A model generated the notes under the pieces. That model had not been told where the DNA came from, did no database searches, and was given only the letters and a program-made list of their open reading frames with translations. Below, piece after piece: positions 9,923 through 18,999 of a stretch of DNA of 64,000 nt; within the stretch, counting starts at the first letter, position 1, and each line of letters opens with the position of its first letter. The position numbers and the translations under genes are program-made. The DNA is from Agromyces albus. GTDB taxonomy: Bacteria; Actinomycetota; Actinomycetes; Actinomycetales; Microbacteriaceae. The stretch lies in the NCBI RefSeq assembly GCF_004134825.1, contig NZ_SDPN01000012.1:36047-100046 (forward strand), written 5' to 3'.

Positions 9923-11320
9923 TCACTCGACCGCGAGTGCCACGACCGGCGAGACCCGCATCGCACGGCGAGCCGGCGCGATCGACGCGACGAGGGTCAG
10001 CACGCCTGCGGCGACCAGGAGCCCCCCGAACAGCGCCCACGGAATGCCGGGGAGCACGAACGCAATCTGCCCCTGGGCGCCGCCGAGCAGGGCCTGCGCG
10101 CCGGCCCACCCGTAGCCGAACCCGAGCACGATGCCCATCGCCGTCGCCGCGAGGGTCAGCGCCGCGCTCTCCACAACGATCATGCGCCGAAGCTGTCGCC
10201 GGTCGAACCCGAGCGCGCGCAACAGGCCGAGCTCCCGGGTGCGCTGCATCACGCTGAGCGAGAGGGTGTTCACCATGCCGATCGCGGCGATCAGGGCGCT
10301 GAAGCCGATCAGCACCGTGAAGACCGCGACGGTCGCGTTCAGCATCTCGTCGATGCCGGCGTACACCTCCGGTCGCACCTGCTGCGCGGCGACGAGCATC
10401 GCGCGATAGGACTCCATCGCGACGGCGAACGTCGTCACGAGCGTCACGCCGATCACGAGCCCGATGGTCATGCGCGAGCTCCGCTCGGGATGGCGCACCG
10501 CGTTCTCGGCGGCGAGACGAGCGGAGGGCGAGCCTCCGAAAAGGCGACCGACGAGACGAAGGGCCGGCGGCATGACGACGTGGGCGGCGAGCACGATTCC
10601 GGTGAACGAGACGACGCCGCCGAGCACGGCGACGATCATCCACACGGGGTTGGTCGGCCCCCAGACGACGCCGGCGACGAGCATGGCGAGGCCGAGGACC
10701 GACAACACGATCGCACTGGCATTGCGCCCGCGGCTACGGCCGAGTTCCTCGCGGTCCTGCTCGTTCGAGTTGCCGATCGCCTGGATCGGCCGCACCCGGA
10801 GCACGCGCCGGGAGCCGACCCACGACGCGAGCCAGGTCGTGACGACGACCGCGACCGCAGGCAGCACGACCCAGACGTTCAGGTAGCCGTAGTCGGTCGC
10901 CGGCATGAGCTCGTTCGCGACGGCGATCTCGTCGAGCGCGAACGCGACGCCCGTGCCCAGCACGACGCCGATGGCCGCCCCGGCCACGCCGACGAGCAGC
11001 CCCTCCCTCGCGATCTGCGCACGCTGTGTTCGGGCACTCGAGCCGATGAGGCGGAGCAGCGCGATGAGCCGGGTGCGACCGGCGACGACGGTCGACACCG
11101 TGTTCGCCGTGACGACCGCGCTCACGTAGATCGCGATCACGATGAACACCATCGCCACGACACCGAGCATGAGCGCCACGGTGGCGCTCCCGCCGGTGAC
11201 GTCGTCGGCGGCGATCGCGGCACCGAGCAGGCCGGTGATGTGAAGCAGCGCGACCCCGAAGGTGCCGGCCAGCGCGGCGACGAGGAGCGTCGTCCACTGG
11301 TCTTTCAGCCGAGTGCTCAC
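9923..11320 (-). CDS. FtsX-type ABC transporter permease
   Basis: This membrane permease of 465 aa has two FtsX-type modules: one in the first 130 residues (TMs, VSTVVAGRTRLIALLRLIG) and one at the C terminus (SVMQRTRELGLLRALGF, then two TMs). Each module carries the coupling-helix sequence that contacts the ATPase. It has about eight membrane spans and no large MacB-like periplasmic domain. The GTG at 11320 overlaps the ATPase stop (GTGA), so the two are translationally coupled. Transporters of this kind often export or sense peptides and antibiotics and are paired with two-component systems, as here. The substrate is unknown. Confidence 0.88.
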   Translation of the reverse strand: MSTRLKDQWTTLLVAALAGTFGVALLHITGLLGAAIAADDVTGGSATVALMLGVVAMVFIVIAIYVSAVVTANTVSTVVAGRTRLIALLRLIGSSARTQRAQIAREGLLVGVAGAAIGVVLGTGVAFALDEIAVANELMPATDYGYLNVWVVLPAVAVVVTTWLASWVGSRRVLRVRPIQAIGNSNEQDREELGRSRGRNASAIVLSVLGLAMLVAGVVWGPTNPVWMIVAVLGGVVSFTGIVLAAHVVMPPALRLVGRLFGGSPSARLAAENAVRHPERSSRMTIGLVIGVTLVTTFAVAMESYRAMLVAAQQVRPEVYAGIDEMLNATVAVFTVLIGFSALIAAIGMVNTLSLSVMQRTRELGLLRALGFDRRQLRRMIVVESAALTLAATAMGIVLGFGYGWAGAQALLGGAQGQIAFVLPGIPWALFGGLLVAAGVLTLVASIAPARRAMRVSPVVALAVE

Positions 11321-12078
11321 GCCGCGACCTCCATCGCGAGCATGAAGGTCGAGATGTCCTCGGGCGTCGATCGTGCCGAGTCGCGCACGATCCGCCCGTC
11401 GGCGAGGAAGAGGATGCGGTCGGCGTGGCTCGCCGCGATCGGGTCATGCGTGACCATCGCGATCGACTGGCCGTACCGGGCACTCGCGGCGGCGAGGAGG
11501 CCGAGCACCTCGCGCCCGGTGCGGGAGTCGAGGTTGCCGGTGGGCTCGTCGGCGAACACGAGGTCGGGGCGGGTCGCGAGGGCGCGCGCGATCGCGACCC
11601 GCTGCTGCTGCCCGCCCGAGAGCTCGTGCGGCCGGTGGCCGAGCCGCGCACCGAGACCGAGCGTCTCGAGCAACTCGTCGATCCACGCCTGCTCCTCGCG
11701 GCTCGGGCGACGGCCGTCGAGCTCGAACGGCAACATCACGTTGCCGCGCACATCGAGGGTCGGCACGAGGTTGAACGACTGGAAGATGAACCCGACGCGC
11801 CGGCGGCGAAGCACGGTCAATGCGCTGTCGGAGAGCTCGGTGATGTCGGTGTCGCCGAGCCACACCCGGCCGGAGCTCGGGGTGTCGAGGCCGGCCATGA
11901 TGTGCATGAGCGTCGACTTGCCCGATCCCGACGGGCCCATGATGGCGGTGAACTCGCCGCGCCGGAGCCCGAGCGAGACGTCGTCGAGCGCGGTGACCGC
12001 TCCCGCGCCCTCCCCGTAGTGCTTGCCGAGGGTCGCGACGCGAGCGATGAGGCCGAGGTCTGAGGGTTGGATCTGCAT
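11317..12078 (-). CDS. ABC transporter ATP-binding protein (LolD/MacB-type)
   Basis: This is the ATPase partner of the FtsX-type permease, about 253 aa. Walker A is GPSGSGKST (48-56), the signature is LSGGQQQRVAIARAL, Walker B is LVFADEPTGNLDS, and the H-loop is MVTHD. The DEPTGNLDS form is typical of the MacB/LolD group. I chose ATG 12078 (MQIQPSDLG) because a TAGCTT -10 box lies 7 nt upstream; an in-frame ATG at 12114 would sit upstream of that promoter. A 20-bp palindrome lies 57 nt upstream and may be the binding site of the neighbouring response regulator. Confidence 0.9.
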   Translation of the reverse strand: MQIQPSDLGLIARVATLGKHYGEGAGAVTALDDVSLGLRRGEFTAIMGPSGSGKSTLMHIMAGLDTPSSGRVWLGDTDITELSDSALTVLRRRRVGFIFQSFNLVPTLDVRGNVMLPFELDGRRPSREEQAWIDELLETLGLGARLGHRPHELSGGQQQRVAIARALATRPDLVFADEPTGNLDSRTGREVLGLLAAASARYGQSIAMVTHDPIAASHADRILFLADGRIVRDSARSTPEDISTFMLAMEVAA

Positions 12079-12085
12079 GATCTCG

Positions 12086-12091
12086 AAGCTA
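12086..12091 (-). promoter_or_regulatory. -10 box of the ABC transporter operon
   Basis: TAGCTT on the minus strand is spaced 7 nt from the ATG at 12078, which implies a leaderless transcript. No good -35 box is seen, which would fit activator-dependent transcription. Confidence 0.4.
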
Positions 12092-12134
12092 CGGAAGCGG
12101 CTGTGGCGCGGCATCCGGCGGTCGGATGGTTCGC

Positions 12135-12154
12135 CGTCATCCTCGAGGATGACG
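12135..12154. promoter_or_regulatory. 20-bp perfect palindrome, probable response-regulator operator
   Basis: CGTCATCCTCGAGGATGACG is self-complementary over all 20 bp. It lies between the response-regulator stop (12164) and the ABC operon start, at about -57 to -76 from the expected transcription start, a usual position for a NarL-type activator. Confidence 0.6.
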
Positions 12155-12163
12155 TGCGTCGAG

Positions 12164-12829
12164 TCAGCTGCCGAGGTCGTGCTCGTAGCCGAAGACGACG
12201 AGTTGCACTCGATCGCGCAGGCCGAGCTTCGCGAGGATGCGGCTCACGTGCGTCTTCACTGTCGCCTCGCTCAGGAACTCGGATGCCGCGATCTCGGCGT
12301 TCGAGAGCCCGCGCGCCGCGAGGGCGAAGATCTCGCGCTCGCGCGGCGTGAGTCCCGCCCAGGCTGCCGGAGCCGGACGGCGCCCGCTCCCCCGGCCGAC
12401 GTGGGCGAACAGCTCGCGCGTGGCGGAGGCGGCGATCACCTGGTTGCCTTGGTGCACGGTGCGGATCGAGGCGAGCAGGAACTCGGGGTCGGCGTCCTTC
12501 AGCACGAACCCGCTCGCTCCCGCCCGGATCGCGCGAGCGGCGTTCTCGTCGAGGTCGAAGGTCGTGAGCACGAGGATCCGTGGCGGCGTGCGCCCCTCGC
12601 GGTCGGCGTCGGCGAGGATGCGCTCGGTCGCCGAGATGCCGTCGAGCACCGGCATCCGCACGTCCATCAGCATCACGTCGGGCTGTGATCGCGCAGCGAG
12701 GGCGACGCCGGATGCCCCGTCGCCCGCCTCTCCGGCGACGTCGAGATCGGGCTGCGACTCGACGAGCATGCGCACGCCCGCACGGAACAGGGCCTGGTCG
12801 TCGACGAGTGCGACGCGGATGGCGCTCAT
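12164..12829 (-). CDS. NarL/LuxR-family response regulator
   Basis: This two-component response regulator has 221 aa. The receiver domain has the acidic pocket (VDDQ, D10-D11), the phospho-acceptor D56 in LMDVRMP, the switch Thr (LTTFD) and the Lys of FVLKD. The C-terminal LuxR helix-turn-helix (about 155-220) has the signature TPREREIFALAARGLSNAEIA and VKTHV. The ATG at 12829 overlaps the kinase stop (ATGA), so kinase and regulator are coupled. It likely controls the adjacent ABC transporter through the 20-bp palindrome; that link is inference. Confidence 0.93.
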   Translation of the reverse strand: MSAIRVALVDDQALFRAGVRMLVESQPDLDVAGEAGDGASGVALAARSQPDVMLMDVRMPVLDGISATERILADADREGRTPPRILVLTTFDLDENAARAIRAGASGFVLKDADPEFLLASIRTVHQGNQVIAASATRELFAHVGRGSGRRPAPAAWAGLTPREREIFALAARGLSNAEIAASEFLSEATVKTHVSRILAKLGLRDRVQLVVFGYEHDLGS

Positions 12830-14016
12830 ACGGTGCTCCCCGGCTGGATGGGCACGCGGGCGCGGAGCCTGAATCGCCCGTCGTCACCGGCCTCGGCGCT
12901 CAGGGATCCGCCGGCGAGCTGGGCTCGTTCGCGCATTCCGGGAATGCCGTGCCGGATGGTGTGCGGCTCGGTCGGAGCGGAAACCGGGCGCATCGCGTTC
13001 ACGACCTCGAGCTTCACACCCGATGCATCCCACGCGAAGTCCACGATGACCGGCTCCGCGCCGTCGCCGTGCCGCAAGGCGTTCGTGAGACCCTCCTGTA
13101 CGATCCGGTACACCGCGATCTGGTGACCGGTGCCGAGTTGACGGCGCTCGCCGGTCTCCGTGAAGCGCACGTCGAGGCCCGCGGCGCGCACCTGCTCGAG
13201 CAGCTCCCCGAGGTCGTCGAGCACCGGCTGCGGGGTGCCGGCCTCATGGTGGCGCAGTTCGGCGAGCAGCATCCGCACGTCGCCGAGGGCGCCACGCGCG
13301 ACGCCCGCGATCGTGCCGAGCGCTTCGATGCCCGCTTCGGGCCGGGCGGGCGCGGCGAACCTCGCTCCGTCGGCCTGCGCGATGACGACGGCGAGCGAGT
13401 GCGCGACGACGTCGTGCATGTCTCGGGCGATGCGATTGCGCTCCTGCTCCACCGCGTAGCGGTACTCGACGAGCGCGCGCTCGCGCGTCGCGGTCTCCTC
13501 GCGTCGCCGCACCTCGCGGGTGTCGCGTACCGAACGCACAAGCAGGCCCGTGGTCCACGCGAGCACGAGCACCGCGATCGATGCGACGAAGAGCACGGCA
13601 GCGAGGAGCACCGTGCTGAACGGGTCTCCCGAGCCGAAGCCGGCATCGTCGAGGAGCGGCTTCACGACCGCGAGGTACCCGGTCGCCAGCAGCGCCCCGA
13701 CGCCGGCCGAGGCGAGGCCGAGCCACTTCAGCACCCGCCCGCCGTGCGCGGCAGTCGAGTAGAGCACGCCGAGCACCGCAGCGTCGTAGAGCTGGAGGTC
13801 GCGCAGCATCGTCATCTGCAGCAGCGCGGCGCCCCAGGCGATCCCGAGCGACCACGCAGGTGCGCGGCGACGCACCACGAGCGCCGCCGTGAAGGCGGCG
13901 AGCACCACGAAGTCGGGCCAGCCGCCGAGTGCCGCGAAGGGCAGGCAGAGCACCGCGAAGACGCCGGCCAGCACGGCATCCGTCGTGAACCTGGCACGGC
14001 TGATCGAGGTGGGCAC
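12826..14016 (-). CDS. Sensor histidine kinase (HisKA_3, DesK/NarX-like)
   Basis: This membrane sensor kinase has 396 aa. The N-terminal half has about five to six transmembrane segments and no large extracellular domain, so it probably senses within or at the membrane. The dimerisation/phospho-acceptor motif is ERNRIARDMHDVVAHSL with H201. The ATPase domain has the N-box-like VQEGLTNALRHG and G-box HGIPGMRERAQLAGG. GTG at 14016 is the start. With its regulator and an FtsX-type exporter downstream it resembles cell-envelope-stress or antibiotic-peptide modules. The stimulus is unknown. Confidence 0.92.
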   Translation of the reverse strand: MPTSISRARFTTDAVLAGVFAVLCLPFAALGGWPDFVVLAAFTAALVVRRRAPAWSLGIAWGAALLQMTMLRDLQLYDAAVLGVLYSTAAHGGRVLKWLGLASAGVGALLATGYLAVVKPLLDDAGFGSGDPFSTVLLAAVLFVASIAVLVLAWTTGLLVRSVRDTREVRRREETATRERALVEYRYAVEQERNRIARDMHDVVAHSLAVVIAQADGARFAAPARPEAGIEALGTIAGVARGALGDVRMLLAELRHHEAGTPQPVLDDLGELLEQVRAAGLDVRFTETGERRQLGTGHQIAVYRIVQEGLTNALRHGDGAEPVIVDFAWDASGVKLEVVNAMRPVSAPTEPHTIRHGIPGMRERAQLAGGSLSAEAGDDGRFRLRARVPIQPGSTV

Positions 14017-14124
14017 CGATCCACCGTACGCGCCCGGCGGCGGCGCAGCCTCGCAACGGCAGCGGAATCATCCCTGCGATGTATCCCCCGGCGAGGTGAG
14101 GGCCGGAGCAACTGAGGGCCGTGC

Positions 14125-15018
14125 TCAGAAGCCGAGGCGCCCCAGTTGCTTGGGGTCGCGCTGCCAGTCCTTCGCGACCTTCACGTGCAGGGCGAGGAAG
14201 ACTTTGCGGCCGAGGAGGCCCTCGATCTGCACGCGAGCGGTCGCCCCGACCTCGCGGAGCCGCGCGCCCCCTTTGCCGATGATGATGCCCTTCTGGCTGT
14301 CGCGCTCGACGTAGAGGTTGGCGTACACCTCGACGAGGTCTTTGTCGTCGCGCTCGATGACGTCGTCGATGGTCACGGCGATCGAGTGCGGCAGCTCGTC
14401 GGAGACGCCCTCGAGTGCCGCCTCGCGCACGAACTCGGCGATCCGCTCGTTGACGTCTTCATCGGTGAGGATCTCGGCCGGGTAGAGCTCGTGCTCCGCG
14501 GTCGGCATGAGCGCGAGGAGCTCGTCGACGAGCACCTCGAGCTGCTCGCCGCGCGGCGCGGAGACCGGGACGATCGAGTCCCATTCGCGCAGTCGCGAGA
14601 CCGCGAGGAGCTGCTCGGCGACGTGCGCCTTCGACGCGGCATCCGTCTTCGTCACGATCGCGACCTTCTTGGCCCTCGGATACTGCTCGAGCTGCTCGTT
14701 GATGTAGCGGTCGCCCGGGCCGATCGCCTCATTCGCGGGAACGCAGAACGCGATCACGTCGACATCGCCGAGCGTCGACTGCACGAGCGTGTTCAGTCGC
14801 TCGCCGAGCAGCGTGCGCGGGCGGTGCAGCCCCGGCGTGTCGACGAGGATGAGCTGTCCGCGTTCGCGATGCACGATGCCACGGATCGCGCGCCTCGTGG
14901 TCTGCGGCTTCGAGCTCGTGATCGCCACCTTCTCGCCGACGAGCGCGTTGGTGAGCGTCGACTTGCCGACGTTGGGCCTCCCGACGATCGAGACGAATCC
15001 GGCACGGTACTCAGCCAC
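14125..15018 (-). CDS. era: GTPase Era
   Basis: Era is an essential GTPase that binds the 3' end of 16S rRNA and helps 30S maturation. It has about 297 aa. The G1 motif GRPNVGKST is at 13-21, G3 is DTPG, G4 is TKTD, and the C-terminal KH domain has IIIGKGGARLREVG. I chose GTG 15018 (VAEYRAGFVS), which overlaps the CorC-like stop by 8 bp and has AAGGAA just upstream. It is the last gene of the hrcA-headed block; clustering with ybeY, another ribosome-maturation factor, is typical. Confidence 0.96.
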   Translation of the reverse strand: MAEYRAGFVSIVGRPNVGKSTLTNALVGEKVAITSSKPQTTRRAIRGIVHRERGQLILVDTPGLHRPRTLLGERLNTLVQSTLGDVDVIAFCVPANEAIGPGDRYINEQLEQYPRAKKVAIVTKTDAASKAHVAEQLLAVSRLREWDSIVPVSAPRGEQLEVLVDELLALMPTAEHELYPAEILTDEDVNERIAEFVREAALEGVSDELPHSIAVTIDDVIERDDKDLVEVYANLYVERDSQKGIIIGKGGARLREVGATARVQIEGLLGRKVFLALHVKVAKDWQRDPKQLGRLGF

Positions 15019-16327
15019 GGCTGTTCCTTCCTTCGGGGTCGCCCGACTCGAACGCGGTCTGCGCATCGATGAGCGCCTGGTCACGTTCGACGAGGATGGT
15101 GGAGATTCGCTTGCGGCGGCCCTCGGTGCGTTCGGCTTCGAGCAGGAGGCCCGAGACGGTCACGCGCTCGCCGGGCTGCGCGAGGCGGCCGAGCTCCTTG
15201 GAGAGCAGCCCACCGGCCGAGTCGACGTCTTCATCCTCGAGGTCGAGGCCGAAGAGGTCGCCGAGCTCGCCGATCGGCAGTCGCACGTTCACGCGATACC
15301 GCCCCGGCTCGAGTTCCTCGACCTGGGCGGCCTCGCGATCGTACTCGTCGGAGATGTCGCCGACGAGCTCCTCGATGAGGTCTTCGAGCGTGACCAGGCC
15401 GGCGATGCCGCCGTACTCGTCGACGACCATCGCGAGGTGGTTCGATTCGAGCTGCATCTGGCGGAGCAGCGCGTCGGCCTTCATGGACTCGGGCACGAAG
15501 ACCGCTGGGCGCACGAGCTCGCCGACCGTGAGTCCCTCGGCGTCGAGCGGTTGTTCGAAGCCGAGTCGTGCGAGATCACGCAGGTAGAGGATGCCGGTGA
15601 CGTCGTCGGCGTCGCGCTCGACGACCGGAATGCGCGAGTAGCCGGCCCTCAGGAACAGCGACATCGCGTGCGCGAGGTGCTCGGAGGCGTCGATCGTGAC
15701 CATGTCGGTGCGCGGCACCATGACCTCGCGAACGACGGTGTCGTTGAACGCGAAGATCGAGTGGATGAGCTCGCGGTCGCCCTCCTCGAGCACGTCGAGC
15801 TCGGTCGCCTCGTCGACCATGCTGAGCAGTTGCTCCTCGCTCGACACCCCGGCGAAGCGGATGCGGCCGGGCGTGACCCGGTTGCCGAGCGTGACGAGCG
15901 CGCCCGCGAGCGGGCCGAGGAGCACGCGCAGGAAGTGCACGAGCGGAGCCGTGAGACGGAGCACCGTGGACGAGTGTGCACGGCCGACGCTGCGCGGGCT
16001 CGCCCCCACGAGCACGAACGAGACGGCGGTCATGATGAGCGCCGAGTACAACAGCACGAGCCAGATGCTCTCGATGAAGAAGGTGAACGCGAGGGTCACG
16101 AGCACTGCCGAGGTCGTTTCGGCGATGATGCGCATGAAGTTCACCGCGTTCACGTGGGCGCCGGTGTCTTCCGCGATCGCGAGAAGCGAGCGGCGCGCCC
16201 GCGACCTGAAGGCCATGTCGGTGATGTCGGCGCGCGAGCTCACACCGATGGCCGAATCGACGGCGGCCATGAGACCGCCGAATGCCACGAGCACGAATGC
16301 CGCTCCGAGGAAGAGCCAGGGCTCCAT
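15011..16327 (-). CDS. CNNM/CorC-type hemolysin-family transporter-like protein
   Basis: This is a membrane protein of 438 aa with an N-terminal DUF21/CNNM domain (three to four TM segments in the first about 150 residues), a pair of CBS domains (about 190-310, with VMVPRTDMVTID and AMVVDEYGGIAGLVTLEDLIEE) and a C-terminal CorC_HlyC domain. Members act in Mg2+/Co2+ handling; 'hemolysin' is a historical label. The ATG at 16327 follows the ybeY stop by 2 bp. The association ybeY-corC-era is conserved in actinobacteria. Confidence 0.93.
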   Translation of the reverse strand: MEPWLFLGAAFVLVAFGGLMAAVDSAIGVSSRADITDMAFRSRARRSLLAIAEDTGAHVNAVNFMRIIAETTSAVLVTLAFTFFIESIWLVLLYSALIMTAVSFVLVGASPRSVGRAHSSTVLRLTAPLVHFLRVLLGPLAGALVTLGNRVTPGRIRFAGVSSEEQLLSMVDEATELDVLEEGDRELIHSIFAFNDTVVREVMVPRTDMVTIDASEHLAHAMSLFLRAGYSRIPVVERDADDVTGILYLRDLARLGFEQPLDAEGLTVGELVRPAVFVPESMKADALLRQMQLESNHLAMVVDEYGGIAGLVTLEDLIEELVGDISDEYDREAAQVEELEPGRYRVNVRLPIGELGDLFGLDLEDEDVDSAGGLLSKELGRLAQPGERVTVSGLLLEAERTEGRRKRISTILVERDQALIDAQTAFESGDPEGRNSRG

Positions 16328-16329
16328 GG

Positions 16330-16791
16330 TCAGCGGCGCCGCTCCTGCATGGAGAAGCCGACGAGGATGTCGCGCTGCACGCCGAACATCTCCTTCTCCT
16401 CGGCCGGCTCGGCATGGTCGAACCCGAGCAGGTGGAGGATGCCGTGGGTCGTCAGCAGCAGGAGCTCGTCGATGAGCTCGTGGCCCGCCGTCTGCGCCTG
16501 CGCTTGCGCGACCTGCGGACAGAGCACGATGTCGCCGAGCAGGCCCGGCGGGGTGGGCTGGTCTTCCGTGCCCGGACGCAGTTCGTCCATGGGGAAGCTG
16601 AGGACGTCGGTGGGACCCGGCTCATCCATCCACTGCACGTGCAGTTGCTCCATCGCGCCCTCGTCGACGAGCACGATCGCGAGCTCGGCGTCGGCGTGCA
16701 CGTGCATGGCGTCGAGCGCGTACACGGCGAGCCGCTGGATGGCGGTCTCGTCGACCGCGATGGCCGACTCGTTGTTGATCTCGATGCTCAC
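16330..16791 (-). CDS. ybeY: Endoribonuclease / rRNA maturation factor YbeY
   Basis: YbeY is a zinc metalloprotein of 153 aa needed for 16S rRNA 3'-end processing and 70S quality control. The zinc motif HGILHLLGFDH has H116, H120 and H126. Upstream PTDVLSFPMDE is also family-typical. GTG at 16791 overlaps the phoH stop (GTGA). Confidence 0.96.
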   Translation of the reverse strand: MSIEINNESAIAVDETAIQRLAVYALDAMHVHADAELAIVLVDEGAMEQLHVQWMDEPGPTDVLSFPMDELRPGTEDQPTPPGLLGDIVLCPQVAQAQAQTAGHELIDELLLLTTHGILHLLGFDHAEPAEEKEMFGVQRDILVGFSMQERRR

Positions 16792-17885
16792 GTGTTCTTC
16801 CTCGGCTGGTGATCGCGTGGCGCGTGACCCCGCCGTTCGGCGCGGTTCGCGAACTCGCGAGCCTGATCACGCTCGAACCGCTGGGCCTGCGTGCGCTGGT
16901 CGTACTCGGTGTAGGCGTCGACGATGCGGCCGACGAGCGAGTGGCGCACGACGTCGTCGCTCGTCAGCCGGATGAACTGGATGTCGTCGACGTTGTCGAG
17001 GATGCGTGTGACGAGTCGCAGTCCGCTCGCACCGGTCGGCAGGTCGACCTGGGTGATGTCGCCGGTGACCACCATGCGCGACCCGAACCCGAGACGGGTG
17101 AGGAACATCTTCATCTGCTCGGGCGTGGTGTTCTGCGCCTCGTCGAGCACGACGAACGAGTCGTTGAGGGTGCGGCCGCGCATGTAGGCGAGCGGAGCGA
17201 CCTCGACCGTGCCCGCGGCGAGCAGCTTCGGCACGAGCTCGGGATCCATCATCTCGTTGAGCGCGTCGTAGAGCGGGCGGAGGTAGGGATCGATCTTGTC
17301 GGTGAGCGTGCCCGGCAGGAAGCCGAGGCGCTCCCCCGCCTCGACGGCGGGGCGCGTGAGGATGATCCGACTGACCTCTTTGCGCTGCAGCGCCTGCACG
17401 GCCTTCGCCATGGCGAGGTACGTCTTGCCTGTGCCGGCCGGACCGATGCCGAAGACGATCGTGTGCTCGTCGATCGCGTCGACGTATTGCCGCTGGCCCT
17501 CGGTCTTCGGTCGGATGGTCTTTCCGCGACTCGACACGATGACCTGCCCGAGCATCTCGGACGGCTTGGCATTGGGATCGGCTTCGAGCATTCGGGCCGA
17601 ACTCCTCACTTCGGTGGGTGTCGGATCCTGGCCGTTGCGAACGAGCGCCAGGAGTTCTTCGATGAGGCGGCGCACTCGCGTGCGACCGTCGACGTCGCCG
17701 CGGATCGCGATCTCGTTGCCGCGCACGTGCACTTCGACGCCGGGGTTCTCGCGCTCGATGCTCGAGAGCAGGCGATCCTGCGGGCCGAGGAGGCGCACCA
17801 TGGCGATGCCGTCGATGGTGAGGCGCTCTTCATCGTCGCGCGCGGGCTGCGGCGCGGCGCCTTGGCCGATCGGATCAGTCGCCAA
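16788..17885 (-). CDS. phoH: PhoH-family ATPase
   Basis: This is a PhoH-like P-loop ATPase of about 365 aa. Walker A is GPAGTGKT (148-155), Walker B is FVVLDEAQN, and a helicase-like VTGDITQVDLP segment follows. PhoH-like proteins are tied to RNA metabolism, and their genes usually precede ybeY, as here. I chose the TTG at 17885 (ATDPIGQG follows) because GAGGAG sits a few bases upstream inside the HIT gene, and further upstream residues are Ser/Arg/Cys noise from the HIT gene read out of frame. It overlaps the HIT gene by 11 bp. Confidence 0.93.
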   Translation of the reverse strand: MATDPIGQGAAPQPARDDEERLTIDGIAMVRLLGPQDRLLSSIERENPGVEVHVRGNEIAIRGDVDGRTRVRRLIEELLALVRNGQDPTPTEVRSSARMLEADPNAKPSEMLGQVIVSSRGKTIRPKTEGQRQYVDAIDEHTIVFGIGPAGTGKTYLAMAKAVQALQRKEVSRIILTRPAVEAGERLGFLPGTLTDKIDPYLRPLYDALNEMMDPELVPKLLAAGTVEVAPLAYMRGRTLNDSFVVLDEAQNTTPEQMKMFLTRLGFGSRMVVTGDITQVDLPTGASGLRLVTRILDNVDDIQFIRLTSDDVVRHSLVGRIVDAYTEYDQRTQAQRFERDQAREFANRAERRGHAPRDHQPRKNT

Positions 17886-18234
17886 GCGAAGTCTCCTCGA
17901 GCCCTCCGCCGAGCACATGTGCGTGCACGTGGAAGACGGTCTGGCCGGCATCGGGCCCGGTGTTGAAGACGAGCCGGAACTGGCCGTCGGCGAGCGAATC
18001 CGCGACCTCGTGCGCTGCGGCGACGAGTTCCGCGAGGAGGCCGGGGTCTCCGGCTGCGAGCTCGACGACGTCGCGGTAGTCGCCGGCCTTCGGCGTCACG
18101 ACGACGTGCACCGGCGCCTTGGGCGCGATGTCGTGGAACGCGATCACGCGCTCGGTCTCGAGCACGATGCGCGCGGGGATCTCACGAGTGGCGATCCGCT
18201 CGAAGAGGGAGGGCCGTGCACCGGAATCGCTCAT
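17875..18234 (-). CDS. HIT (histidine triad) domain protein
   Basis: This small nucleotide hydrolase/transferase of the HIT superfamily has 119 aa. The triad is HVHAHVLGG with the nucleophile H104, and the N-terminal FHDIAPKAPVHVVVTPK is typical of HINT-type phosphoramidases. The likely substrate class is nucleoside phosphoramidates, known for the family. It lies between rsmE and phoH in a compact operon. Confidence 0.93.
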   Translation of the reverse strand: MSDSGARPSLFERIATREIPARIVLETERVIAFHDIAPKAPVHVVVTPKAGDYRDVVELAAGDPGLLAELVAAAHEVADSLADGQFRLVFNTGPDAGQTVFHVHAHVLGGGLEETSLGD

Positions 18235-18258
18235 GCCACCATCGTAGCGATCGATGGC

Positions 18259-18993
18259 TCACCACCGCCCGAGCGCAGCGTTGAGCACGGCGATCGCAGC
18301 CGGTCCGGCCGTCGATGTGCGCAAGACGGATGCCCCCAGTCGCACCGGCTCCGCGCCGGCCGCCACGAGTCGCTCGAGCTCGGGCGGCGCGATGCCGCCC
18401 TCTGGTCCGACGACGAGCGCGAGGTCACGACCGTCGGGCCGGATGTCGGTGATGGGTGTCGTCGCGGTGGGCTCGAGCAGCAGCATCCGCGTGCCCTGCA
18501 GCAGGCCGGCGAGGTCGCCCGTCGTCGTGACCGGCGCAACCGGCGGAAGCCAGGCCCTGATCGACTGCTTCACCGCCTCGCGAACGATGCTCGCCCAGCG
18601 TTGGCGCCCCTTCTCGGCCTTCGGGCCCTCCCAGCGCGACACCGATCGCGCGGCCGCCCACGGAACGACCGCGTCGACGCCCAGCTCGGTCGCCGCTTGC
18701 ACCGCGAGCTCGTCGCGATCGCCCTTGGCCAGCGCCTGCACGAGCGTGATCCGCGTCTCGGGGGGTTCTTCGACGAGCACCTCTTCGACCTCGAGCGCGA
18801 GTTCGCGGGCCCCGGTGGAGACGACCACGCCGCGCACGAGGATGCCGCGGCCGTCGCCGATCGCGATGCGCTCACCCGTGCGAACGCGTGCCACGGTCAC
18901 CGCGTGACGCGCCTCGTCGCCCGAGAGCTCGACGGTCGCACCCGGCGTGACGGCGCCGAGTTCGAGCGATTCGTCGAGGTAGAGGCTGCTCAC
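18259..18993 (-). CDS. rsmE: 16S rRNA (uracil-1498-N3)-methyltransferase
   Basis: RsmE is a SPOUT-fold methyltransferase that modifies U1498 of 16S rRNA using S-adenosylmethionine. It has 244 aa. The N-terminal PUA-like part has ARHAVTVARVRTGE; the knotted C-terminal SAM site has LVVGPEGGI and RLGASVLRTSTAG. GTG at 18993 lies 6 bp after the dnaJ stop. Coupling with dnaJ is standard in this phylum. Confidence 0.95.
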   Translation of the reverse strand: MSSLYLDESLELGAVTPGATVELSGDEARHAVTVARVRTGERIAIGDGRGILVRGVVVSTGARELALEVEEVLVEEPPETRITLVQALAKGDRDELAVQAATELGVDAVVPWAAARSVSRWEGPKAEKGRQRWASIVREAVKQSIRAWLPPVAPVTTTGDLAGLLQGTRMLLLEPTATTPITDIRPDGRDLALVVGPEGGIAPPELERLVAAGAEPVRLGASVLRTSTAGPAAIAVLNAALGRW

Positions 18994-18999
18994 GCCGGC

